From IMCC2047 sp041395865 (GTDB lineage: Bacteria; Pseudomonadota; Gammaproteobacteria; Pseudomonadales; IMCC2047), in NCBI GenBank assembly GCA_041395865.1, contig JAWKZQ010000012.1:1-64000 (forward strand): a stretch of 64,000 nt of DNA, in the 5' to 3' direction. Below the pieces are notes generated by a model. The model had not been told where the DNA came from, ran no database searches, and worked only from the letters and a program-made list of their open reading frames with translations. Positions 16,739-24,708 of the stretch are shown in pieces. A program made the position numbers and the translations under genes. The number at the start of each line of letters is the position of its first letter. Position 1 is the first letter of the stretch.

Positions 16739-17104
16739 CTATTCCCAGAACTTCCACCATTTCTTGCGCTCCTCACGGGCCGCCTGTCCCTGCTCGGAAC
16801 CTTTATCCAGCTCCTTTGGCGTCTGTTCCGATTTTTTAACCGTCTGCTTTTCGAGCCCCTTCATTTTTTCCGGTTTCTCATCACCCGCATCCTTAACTTT
16901 CTTTTCTTTTTTGTGCTTTTGCTTGTCTTTCTCACCCCAATCGCCATCATCGGCAGTGTAGCGATCCTTATCTTTCATCGCCTCCCGGTGAGTTTCTTTC
17001 TGTCCGGCAACCGACTTGCCTTCGCCTGCCCATTCAGGCTTTTCCGCCCATGCAGGCAATGCAGCGACGAGCGACAAACACAGCACAACAGCTTGTTTCT
17101 TCAT
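16739..17104 (-). CDS. secreted lysine/glutamate-rich hypothetical protein
   Basis: 121 residues from the ATG at 17104, chosen because AAGGAG lies 8 nt upstream; the longer frame (17125) has none. A clear signal peptide (MKKQAVVLCLSLVAALPAWA) should be cut before EKPEW. The mature part is very rich in Lys, Glu and Asp, probably disordered, and ends in an aromatic-basic tail KKWWKFWE. Likely periplasmic; function unknown. Confidence 0.65.
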   Translation of the reverse strand: MKKQAVVLCLSLVAALPAWAEKPEWAGEGKSVAGQKETHREAMKDKDRYTADDGDWGEKDKQKHKKEKKVKDAGDEKPEKMKGLEKQTVKKSEQTPKELDKGSEQGQAAREERKKWWKFWE

Positions 17105-17225
17105 GAACCAACTCCTTTTAATCAAGTCTTACTGATTCATCATATTGCCCGATTCCTTGCGACTTTTATACATCGCATACCTTCGTTCCCCTTAAACGGC
17201 CAAGCCAATATTCTATTAATTTTTT

Positions 17226-17254
17226 TTCAAAAAACCCCAATACTGCTGTATACT
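17226..17254 (+). promoter_or_regulatory. promoter for the EF-G gene
   Basis: TTCAAA (17226-17231) and TATACT (17249-17254) are separated by 17 bp and end 37 bp before the start codon. Confidence 0.5.
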
Positions 17255-17291
17255 TACGCGCATTTTTGGCCCCGACTATCGAGTAGAGATA

Positions 17292-19376
17292 ATGACAGAC
17301 TTATCCAAGTACAGAAACATTGGTATTTTCGCCCACGTTGACGCGGGTAAAACGACCACCACAGAACGTATTTTGAAACTGACCGGCAAGATCCACAAAC
17401 TTGGCGAGACACACGAAGGTGAATCCACCACGGACTTCATGGAGCAGGAAGCCGAGCGCGGCATCACCATCCAGTCGGCAGCCGTCAGCTGTTTTTGGAA
17501 CGATCACCGCTTCAACGTTATCGACACACCGGGACACGTTGACTTCACCGTTGAAGTTTACCGCTCACTGAAAGTACTCGATGGCGGTGTTGGTGTTTTT
17601 TGTGGCTCTGGCGGCGTGGAACCACAATCAGAAACCAACTGGCGTTACGCGAACGAGTCGGAAGTTGCCCGTATTATCTTCGTTAACAAGCTGGACCGTT
17701 TAGGCGCCGACTTCCTGCGTGTGACAGACCAGGTTAAAAATGTACTGGGCGCGACGCCATTGATCATGGTTCTTCCAATTGGCCGTGAAGACGACTTTAT
17801 TGGTGTCGTCGATCTGCTGACACGCAAAGCTTATATCTGGGACGAAACAGGTCAGCCAGAAAATTACGAAATCACCGACATTCCTGCCGACATGGTAGAT
17901 GATGTCGAAGTTTACCGTGAGCAGCTCATCGAAACCGCTGTTGAACAGGACGATGACGTGATGATGGCTTACATGGAAGGCGAAGAAGTCTCCCTGGACG
18001 ATATCAAGCGCTGCATTCGTACCGGTACCCGCAACCTGGCTTTCTTCCCGACCTATTGTGGCTCAGCCTTCAAAAACAAAGGCATGCAGTTATTGCTGGA
18101 CGCCATCGTGGACTACCTGCCGAGCCCTACCGAAGTTGAGCCGCAGGATCTCACCGATGAAGAAGGCAACCCAACAGGCGAAAAAGCCATTGTTTCTGCG
18201 GACGAACCGCTGCGCGCACTGGCTTTCAAAATCATGGATGACCGCTTTGGCGCCTTGACCTTTGTTCGGGTCTACTCCGGAAAGATTAAAAAAGGCGACA
18301 CGATCCTCAATTCCTTTACGGGTAAAACAGAGCGTATCGGCCGTATGGTTGAGATGCATGCCAATGACCGCAGCGAAATCGACTCCGCCCAGGCTGGCGA
18401 CATTATCGCTATTGTTGGCATGAAAAACGTACAAACCGGTCATACCCTGTGTGATCCAAACCACCCATGCACCCTGGAAGCCATGATATTCCCTGAGCCG
18501 GTAATTTCTATCGCGGTAGCCCCGAAAGACAAAGCCGGTTCTGAAAAAATGGGCGTTGCCATCGGCAAAATGGTTGCGGAAGATCCATCTTTCCGTGTTG
18601 AAACCGATGAAGATTCCGGTGAAACCATCCTTAAAGGCATGGGCGAATTGCACCTGGATATCAAAATCGACATTTTGAAGCGTACCTACGGCGTTGAGCT
18701 GGTAGTAGGCCAACCTCAGGTGGCTTACCGTGAAACCATCACCAAAGAAATCGAAGACAGCTACACGCACAAGAAGCAGTCTGGTGGTTCGGGTCAGTTC
18801 GGTAAAATTGACTACCGCATCAGACCTGGCGAACCTGGTTCAGGCCTCAAGTTCGAGTCCACTGTTGTGGGCGGTAACGTGCCTAAAGAGTTCTTCCCGG
18901 CAATTGAGAAAGGCTTTGCCGGCATGATGCAAGAAGGCCCGGTAGCCGGCTTCCCGGTACTGGACGTTGAAATCGAACTGTTCGACGGTGGCTTCCACGC
19001 TGTTGACTCCTCGGCGGTAGCTTTTGAGCTGGCGGCCCGTGGCGCGTTCCGTCAATCCATGCCTAAGGCCGGCGCTCAACTGCTGGAGCCTGTCATGAAG
19101 GTTGACGTTTTCACACCTGAAGATCATGTCGGTGACGTAATCGGTGACCTGAACCGCCGTCGCGGCATGATTGCCGGCCAGGAAGCGGGCACCACTGGCG
19201 TTCGCATTAAAGCTGACGTACCGCTGTCAGAAATGTTCGGCTACATCGGCAGCCTGCGTACCATGACTTCCGGTCGCGGCCAGTTCTCCATGGAGTTCTC
19301 GCATTACTCGCCATGTCCAACCTCGGTCGCCGATGTCGTTATCGCGGCACAAAAGGCCAAGAAAGAGAACGCCTAA
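17292..19376 (+). CDS. fusB: elongation factor G, second-type (EF-G2) paralogue
   Basis: Ribosomal translocation/recycling GTPase of 694 residues. G motifs: AHVDAGKTTTTE, DTPGHVDF and NKLD. It stands alone with its own promoter and terminator, not in the rpsL-rpsG-fusA-tuf operon. The local sequence (IHKLGETHEGESTTDFMEQE, FCGSGGVEPQSETNW) matches what I recall of the second EF-G of Pseudomonas and Vibrio. A canonical fusA is therefore expected elsewhere. Division of labour between the two EF-Gs cannot be judged from sequence. Confident as EF-G, fairly confident as EF-G2. Confidence 0.88.
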   Translation: MTDLSKYRNIGIFAHVDAGKTTTTERILKLTGKIHKLGETHEGESTTDFMEQEAERGITIQSAAVSCFWNDHRFNVIDTPGHVDFTVEVYRSLKVLDGGVGVFCGSGGVEPQSETNWRYANESEVARIIFVNKLDRLGADFLRVTDQVKNVLGATPLIMVLPIGREDDFIGVVDLLTRKAYIWDETGQPENYEITDIPADMVDDVEVYREQLIETAVEQDDDVMMAYMEGEEVSLDDIKRCIRTGTRNLAFFPTYCGSAFKNKGMQLLLDAIVDYLPSPTEVEPQDLTDEEGNPTGEKAIVSADEPLRALAFKIMDDRFGALTFVRVYSGKIKKGDTILNSFTGKTERIGRMVEMHANDRSEIDSAQAGDIIAIVGMKNVQTGHTLCDPNHPCTLEAMIFPEPVISIAVAPKDKAGSEKMGVAIGKMVAEDPSFRVETDEDSGETILKGMGELHLDIKIDILKRTYGVELVVGQPQVAYRETITKEIEDSYTHKKQSGGSGQFGKIDYRIRPGEPGSGLKFESTVVGGNVPKEFFPAIEKGFAGMMQEGPVAGFPVLDVEIELFDGGFHAVDSSAVAFELAARGAFRQSMPKAGAQLLEPVMKVDVFTPEDHVGDVIGDLNRRRGMIAGQEAGTTGVRIKADVPLSEMFGYIGSLRTMTSGRGQFSMEFSHYSPCPTSVADVVIAAQKAKKENA

Positions 19377-19401
19377 CCATTGAGTGTTAGTCAACTCTGA
19401 C

Positions 19402-19436
19402 AAAAAGCCCGGTGATGCATGTCACCGGGCTTTTTT
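19402..19436. terminator. terminator after EF-G
   Basis: A 14-bp stem AAAAAGCCCGGTGA / 19422-19435 with loop TGCATG ends in T6. It also lies between the EF-G gene and the convergent LysR gene and can act on both strands. Confidence 0.92.
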
Positions 19437-19462
19437 GTTTCCGAATGATCCAGTCATCGTGC

Positions 19463-20362
19463 TTAGCGTTCATGCAGAATCCGCTTCATTGTCATAACCA
19501 GCTTCTCCACCAAATCAACCTGCGGCGATTCGCGCTGACTCATCGCGACGATCGGAGAGTCAATACACAACTCCGGAATCGCTAACGCCTTGATTTTTCC
19601 CTTTGCAACCCACTCCTGCGCATAGAAGTCGGGCAGCATACCGACATGATTGCCGGACAATATCAGCATCAGAACGCCCTCAATCTGCGGACAGAAAAAA
19701 AAGTCGCTGTTCTTATCGACAGCGAACAAGGGGCCCGGCTCACGATGCGTATAGGTCGCCAGGCGCAAACCTGCAATATCATTTGCGGAAAGCTTTTCCT
19801 GCCGCCACAGCGCCTCATGTTGCGCGGAAACGTAGGGGGCAACCCGTTCCGCATAGAGATGCTCTATACGCAATCCTGCCACCTCCCTGTGCACCAGGCT
19901 GACGCCGATATCCAATTCGCCCTTTAGCAAGCCGAGGGTAATTTCGTTAGGCGTCATAATATGGACATCTACCCTCAGCTCCTGGTTTTCAGCCTGCATG
20001 CGCCGCAAGCCCTCAACAAGCGGACTGTTAGGATCGGGGGTCGTATTATCCACGGCCGCAACCCGCAGCACCCGCTTCGCCGTAGCGCTCAGGGCATCGA
20101 CCTCGCGAACGTAGCTGCCTATCGCCGAAAAAAGGCGATTCCCGAGCTGATAGAGCTTTTCCCCCTGCCCGGTAAGCTGAAAGCCTCCGCGACCACGACG
20201 ACACAGTGTCTCGCCGACGCGAATCTCCAGGTCTGCAATCGCTTTACTGATGGTTGAGCAGCTTACCCCCAATACCTCCTCTGCGGCCGTAAAACCACCG
20301 CTTTCAACAACCACCGCAAAAACACGCAACTGTTTAATATCCACATCATGTAATGACTTCAT
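19463..20362 (-). CDS. LysR-family transcriptional regulator
   Basis: 299 residues from the ATG at 20362, preceded by GGAAAG at the right distance; an upstream in-frame start (20395) has no ribosome site. The N-terminal winged helix-turn-helix reads DIKQLRVFAVVVESGGFTAA and ends VGETLCRRGRGGFQLTGQG. A substrate-binding domain follows. It is divergent from the gdx exporter gene over 102 bp, and an inverted repeat overlaps its own ribosome site. It is probably a local regulator of itself and possibly of gdx; the effector is unknown. Confidence 0.88.
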   Translation of the reverse strand: MKSLHDVDIKQLRVFAVVVESGGFTAAEEVLGVSCSTISKAIADLEIRVGETLCRRGRGGFQLTGQGEKLYQLGNRLFSAIGSYVREVDALSATAKRVLRVAAVDNTTPDPNSPLVEGLRRMQAENQELRVDVHIMTPNEITLGLLKGELDIGVSLVHREVAGLRIEHLYAERVAPYVSAQHEALWRQEKLSANDIAGLRLATYTHREPGPLFAVDKNSDFFFCPQIEGVLMLILSGNHVGMLPDFYAQEWVAKGKIKALAIPELCIDSPIVAMSQRESPQVDLVEKLVMTMKRILHER

Positions 20363-20389
20363 GTTTACTTTCCGTTTTCGAAAGTGAAC
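20363..20389. promoter_or_regulatory. probable LysR operator
   Basis: GTTTACTTTC (20363-20372) and GAAAGTGAAC (20380-20389) form an inverted repeat with 9/10 matching positions and a 7-bp spacer. It directly abuts the LysR start codon in the divergent intergenic region. The arrangement suits autoregulation. Confidence 0.6.
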
Positions 20390-20464
20390 TTGCATTATTT
20401 TCTATAGAAGAGGTTCCGGCAATACCCGATACTCCCCGCTCAAAATTCAGTGCGGAGATTCTTT

Positions 20465-20797
20465 ATGGCGTGGACATTGTTATTCATCGCCGGCCTTCTG
20501 GAGTGCGGCTGGGCGTTTGGCATGAAATATACCGAGGGCTTCAGCAAGCTCGTTCCTTCTGTTTTCGTTATCGCGACAATGATTGTCAGCATCTGGCTTT
20601 TGTCGCTTTCGATGAAAACCATTCCGGTGGGAACGGCTTATGCCGTTTGGACAGGGATCGGTGCCACCGGCGTTGCCGTTCTGGGCATTCTCTTTTTGGG
20701 AGAATCCAAGGAAATCATTCGCCTGATTTGCCTGACACTGATCGTAGTGGGAATTGTGGGCCTTAAACTGGTAGCACCGGACTCGGAAGCCGTCTGA
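20465..20797 (+). CDS. gdx: SMR-family guanidinium exporter (Gdx/SugE type)
   Basis: A 110-residue, four-helix inner-membrane small multidrug resistance protein that works as a dual-topology dimer. The ATG at 20465 has GGAG 7 nt upstream. GLLECGWAFGMKYTEGF contains the essential E13-equivalent and the GLK/GMK signature of the SugE/Gdx branch, as opposed to EmrE; IPVGTAYAVWTGIGA is also diagnostic. Members of this branch export guanidinium. Unlike many homologues, no guanidine riboswitch is seen in the 102-bp leader. Control by the divergent LysR regulator is inferred. Confidence 0.88.
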   Translation: MAWTLLFIAGLLECGWAFGMKYTEGFSKLVPSVFVIATMIVSIWLLSLSMKTIPVGTAYAVWTGIGATGVAVLGILFLGESKEIIRLICLTLIVVGIVGLKLVAPDSEAV

Positions 20798-20814
20798 GGC
20801 GAACGCAACACATA

Positions 20815-20842
20815 AAAAAAGGGGCCAGAAGGCCCCTTTTTT
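20815..20842. terminator. bidirectional terminator between gdx and pnp
   Basis: AAAAAAGGGGCC pairs with GGCCCCTTTTTT around AGAA. Both strands end in T runs, so it can stop gdx (+) and pnp (-). Confidence 0.93.
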
Positions 20843-20864
20843 ACGCTCAAAGCGGGATATCCTA

Positions 20865-22970
20865 TTAAGACTCCGCTTCGGCGCTTTCTTCCTGCAGGGC
20901 CTTCATGCTCAGCTTGATACGGCCACGCGCATCAACATCCAGCACTTTAACCTTAACGATCTGGCCTTCTTCAAGGAAGTCAGACACGTTTTCGACACGC
21001 TCCTGCGCAATCTGGGAAATGTGCAACAGGCCGTCGGTTCCCGGAAGAATCGTCACAAACGCACCAAAGTCGACGATACGAGCCACTTTACCTTCGTAAA
21101 TGGCTCCCACTTCGGCTTCAGCCGTGATTTCCTCAATACGGGCGATCGCCGCCTCTGCGCCTTCTTTATCGTCCGCGTAAATGCGTACGGAGCCATCGTC
21201 TTCGATATCAACCTGTGCGCCAGTATCTTCACAGATCGAACGAATAGTGGCACCACCCTTACCGATAATGTCGCGGATTTTATCCGGCGCGACGGTCAGG
21301 TTAACCATGGTTGGCGCATTTTCAGACAGCTCATCGCGAGACTGGCTGATCACCTTATTCATTTCACCCAGAATATGAAGACGGGCCGCATTCGCCTGCT
21401 CAAGCGCCACTTCCATAATTTCTTCGGTGATCCCTTCGATCTTGATGTCCATCTGCAGCGCTGTTACGCCTTCCGCCGTACCGGCCACTTTGAAGTCCAT
21501 ATCGCCCAGGTGATCCTCATCACCCAGGATATCAGTCAGCACCGTGTGACGGTCGCCATCCTTCACCAGCCCCATCGCAATACCGGCTACCGGCGCCTTC
21601 AAGGGTACACCGGCATCCATCAGTGCCAGACTGGAACCACAAACCGAAGCCATGGAGCTGGAACCGTTGGACTCTGTTATTTCAGAAACCACACGAATGG
21701 TGTAAGGGAAGTCATCAATAGTTGGCAAAACAGCAGCAATACCACGGCGAGCCAGACGACCATGCCCAATTTCGCGACGCTTAGGCCCGCTCATGAAGCC
21801 GGTTTCACCGACAGAGTACGGCGGGAAGTTGTAGTGCAACATAAAATGGTCGGTCTCGCTGCCCTGCAGCGTTTCAATACGCTGAGCATCACGTACCGTA
21901 CCCAATGTAGCAACAACGATGGCCTGTGTTTCGCCACGGGTAAAGAGTGAGGAACCGTGGGTCTTAGGCAAGGTGCCTACTTCCACGCGAATCGGTCGGA
22001 CGGTTTTGGTATCGCGTCCGTCGATACGGGGTTCGCCATCCAGAATACGGTTACGAACCACTGCTTTTTCAAGACTGCCGAAAGCACCTTCCACCTCAGC
22101 AGCATCGACACCGGCTTCCTCGTCAGCCAGCTGCTCAACAGCCAGCCCACGCAGCTCGCCAACACGTGTATAACGCGCCATCTTGTCGCTGATTTGATAA
22201 GCCTCAGCCAAGGCAGCCTCAAAACCGGCTTTTACAGCCTCTTTAAGGCTGGTATTTTCCTGCGGAGGCACCCATTCCCAGGACTCAACACCCACTTCCT
22301 GAGCGAATTCGCTAACGGCATCAACAATCACCTGCATCTCAGCATGGGCAAACAGCACCGCACCCAGCATCAGGTCTTCATGCAACTCTTTGGCTTCGGA
22401 CTCCACCATCAGAACCGCATCCTTGGTACCGGCAACAACCATATCCAGGTCACTGTTTTCCAGCACACTGTAGCCGGGGTTCAGCAGGTAGCCTTCCTCA
22501 TCGTTATAACCCACACGGGCGGCGCCCAGTGGACCATTGAAAGGAATACCGGAAATAGCCAGAGCTGCCGATGTACCAATCATGGAAGCGATATCCGGAT
22601 CCTGATCCTTGTCTGCCGACATAACCGTGCACACAACCTGAACTTCATTCATGAAGCCCTTTGGAAACAGGGGGCGGATTGGCCGGTCAATCAGGCGGGA
22701 AGTCAGGGTTTCCTTCTCTGAAGGACGTCCTTCACGCTTGAGGTAACCTCCGGGAATCTTGCCTGCTGCATAGGTTTTTTCCTGATAGTTAACCGTCAGC
22801 GGGAAAAAATCCTGCCCGGGGCTAACTGTTTTACGACCCACAACAGTGGTCAGTACGGCTGTATCACCAATAGTGACCATCACCGCACCTGTCGCCTGGC
22901 GCGCAATGCGACCAGTCTCTAATGTGACGGTGTGACCGCCGTACTGAAACGTTTTACTTACCGGATTCAC
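20865..22970 (-). CDS. pnp: polyribonucleotide nucleotidyltransferase (PNPase)
   Basis: Phosphorolytic 3'-5' exoribonuclease of the RNA degradosome. It is 701 residues: two RNase PH domains, then KH (IIGKGGATIRSICEDTGA) and S1 (GAIYEGKVARIVDFGAFV). The start is GTG at 22968-22970 with GAGG 7 nt upstream. Only 26 bp separate it from rpsO, too little for the long RNase III-cut leader hairpin that autoregulates E. coli pnp. It is the last gene of the rimP-to-pnp run. Confidence 0.97.
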   Translation of the reverse strand: MNPVSKTFQYGGHTVTLETGRIARQATGAVMVTIGDTAVLTTVVGRKTVSPGQDFFPLTVNYQEKTYAAGKIPGGYLKREGRPSEKETLTSRLIDRPIRPLFPKGFMNEVQVVCTVMSADKDQDPDIASMIGTSAALAISGIPFNGPLGAARVGYNDEEGYLLNPGYSVLENSDLDMVVAGTKDAVLMVESEAKELHEDLMLGAVLFAHAEMQVIVDAVSEFAQEVGVESWEWVPPQENTSLKEAVKAGFEAALAEAYQISDKMARYTRVGELRGLAVEQLADEEAGVDAAEVEGAFGSLEKAVVRNRILDGEPRIDGRDTKTVRPIRVEVGTLPKTHGSSLFTRGETQAIVVATLGTVRDAQRIETLQGSETDHFMLHYNFPPYSVGETGFMSGPKRREIGHGRLARRGIAAVLPTIDDFPYTIRVVSEITESNGSSSMASVCGSSLALMDAGVPLKAPVAGIAMGLVKDGDRHTVLTDILGDEDHLGDMDFKVAGTAEGVTALQMDIKIEGITEEIMEVALEQANAARLHILGEMNKVISQSRDELSENAPTMVNLTVAPDKIRDIIGKGGATIRSICEDTGAQVDIEDDGSVRIYADDKEGAEAAIARIEEITAEAEVGAIYEGKVARIVDFGAFVTILPGTDGLLHISQIAQERVENVSDFLEEGQIVKVKVLDVDARGRIKLSMKALQEESAEAES

Positions 22971-22996
22971 GGAAGTACCTCGAATAATTGAATGAA

Positions 22997-23266
22997 TTAA
23001 CGACGCAGACCCAGGCTACGAATCAGTTCAGCGTAGCGAGCTGTGTCCTTGCGTTTCAGGTAGTCCAGCAGTTTACGACGCTGGTTTACCATACGAATCA
23101 GACCACGACGGGAGTGGTGATCTTTTTTGTGATCTTTGAAGTGCGATTGCAGGCCTTCAATATTTTTGGTCAGCAGTGCAACCTGAACTTCAGGGGAACC
23201 GGTGTCAGCTTCGCCACGACCAAATTCCTTTACAATTGCTTCTTTCTCTTGTGCAGTCAAAGACAT
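22997..23266 (-). CDS. rpsO: 30S ribosomal protein S15
   Basis: 89 residues from ATG 23266, which has GGAG at the right distance and gives the standard MSLTAQEKEAIVKEFG start; the longer frame is untranslated leader. It binds the 16S central domain. It sits between truB and pnp as in most gammaproteobacteria. Confidence 0.97.
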   Translation of the reverse strand: MSLTAQEKEAIVKEFGRGEADTGSPEVQVALLTKNIEGLQSHFKDHKKDHHSRRGLIRMVNQRRKLLDYLKRKDTARYAELIRSLGLRR

Positions 23267-23359
23267 AGTTTTTCTCCAAATCGAATATGCATTTACAAAA
23301 AAGCCATAACCCCCGTGCATATCTACAGAGGCATAGCAAAACCGATTAACAGACCTCTG

Positions 23360-24301
23360 CTAACCGGTGGTTACGAGACGACGCGGCGCGATACGCCCAT
23401 CGTCCATCACTTCGCCGACACCCACAAAACAATGTGCGTCATCAGCTTCTCTGTTAAACAGCGCCACCCGGCCTTCGGCAATAACTTTCGGCACAAAAAC
23501 GGGTTGACCCTGCTTTAAATAACTTGTCGCCAGGTCGTTCAGTTCGACTTTTGGCAAGCTTTTTACCGTTTCCCAAGCCGGGACCAGCAAACGGTCCAAA
23601 GCTTCAAGAACCTGTTCGGACTCGCCTTCAGGAGCGATATCCTGTAATGCGTCCAGCGTTATCATGGCGCTTTCATCAAAGCCACTCACACTGAGGCGCC
23701 GTAATGTTACCACATGTGCGCCACAACCCAATACTTCTCCCAGATCATCGATCAGGTTCCTGACATAGGTTCCCTTACTGCAATGCAGTTCGATATCCAG
23801 TTGGTCGTCACTAATATCCAGCAACTTGATGTCGTAAATATGAATCGGGCGCGCTTTTCGCTCGATTTCGACACCCTGCCGCGCCAGCTTGTAAAGTGGC
23901 TGCCCCTGGTGCTTCAGGGCCGAATACATCGACGGCACCTGCAGGGTTTCACCCAAAAACGTTTCCAGTGCCTGCTCGACAACGGCTCTGTTGATACCCT
24001 CAACGGGGCGCTCGCTGACAATATCACTATCCACATCGCCGCTGGCCGTCCGCACACCCAGTTTTGCCGTTGTGCGATAGACCTTGTCCGCATCCAGCAT
24101 ATACTGGGAAAACTTGGTCGCCTCACCCAGACAGATTGGCAACATACCTGTGGCTAACGGGTCGAGGCTGCCAGTGTGCCCAGCCTTGGCTGCATTATAG
24201 AGCCGCTTTACTCGCTGCAGCGCCTGGTTCGAAGACAGGCCAAGGGGCTTGTCCAGCAACAAAATACCGCTAATCGAGCGGCCCTTCTTACGCCTTGCCA
24301 T
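23360..24301 (-). CDS. truB: tRNA pseudouridine-55 synthase
   Basis: Makes pseudouridine 55 in the T-loop of nearly all tRNAs. It is 313 residues with ILLLDKPLGLSSNQALQ and the catalytic-Asp segment AGHTGSLDPLATGMLPIC. A C-terminal PUA-like region is present. Its start is 5 bp after the rbfA stop, so the genes are coupled. Confidence 0.96.
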   Translation of the reverse strand: MARRKKGRSISGILLLDKPLGLSSNQALQRVKRLYNAAKAGHTGSLDPLATGMLPICLGEATKFSQYMLDADKVYRTTAKLGVRTASGDVDSDIVSERPVEGINRAVVEQALETFLGETLQVPSMYSALKHQGQPLYKLARQGVEIERKARPIHIYDIKLLDISDDQLDIELHCSKGTYVRNLIDDLGEVLGCGAHVVTLRRLSVSGFDESAMITLDALQDIAPEGESEQVLEALDRLLVPAWETVKSLPKVELNDLATSYLKQGQPVFVPKVIAEGRVALFNREADDAHCFVGVGEVMDDGRIAPRRLVTTG

Positions 24302-24306
24302 CGATG

Positions 24307-24684
24307 CTATTCGTCGCCCGAAGACAGCTCATCTTTTTTACGAGCATCCTCAATCAGGCTACTCAAGCGGGCGCCTCGCTCAATGCTCTCGTCATAGCGA
24401 AAACGCAGGTGTGGCACAATGCGCAATTTCATCAGCTTTGCCAGCCGATTACGCAAAAAGCCTGTACCGCGCGCCAGAATTTTCAGCGTTTGCTGACGCG
24501 CCTCCTCATCATCCTGGCCCAGAATGGTGATGAACACATCGGCATAGGCTAAATCACGACTGACATCGACAGCGCTCACTGTCACCATCCCCAGCCGTGG
24601 ATCGTTCATTTCATGCTGGATCAGGCCAGCCAGTTCCTTCTGGATCTGGTCGGCAACCCGTTGTCTGCGACTTGAATCGGCCAT
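24307..24684 (-). CDS. rbfA: 30S ribosome-binding factor A
   Basis: Cold-shock 30S assembly factor, 125 residues, single KH-like domain. Signatures: RVADQIQKELAGLIQHEMNDPRLGMVTVS near the N-terminus and the LRIVPHLRFRYDESIERG end. It lies between infB and truB; its release factor RsgA is encoded at 6.1 kb. Confidence 0.96.
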   Translation of the reverse strand: MADSSRRQRVADQIQKELAGLIQHEMNDPRLGMVTVSAVDVSRDLAYADVFITILGQDDEEARQQTLKILARGTGFLRNRLAKLMKLRIVPHLRFRYDESIERGARLSSLIEDARKKDELSSGDE

Positions 24685-24708
24685 CGTTTACCTCGGCACT
24701 CCGTCTTT

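Noticed and set aside
20390..20464. Guanidine riboswitch upstream of gdx
   Set aside because: Too short and lacks the ACGR tetraloops of class II or the conserved core of class I.
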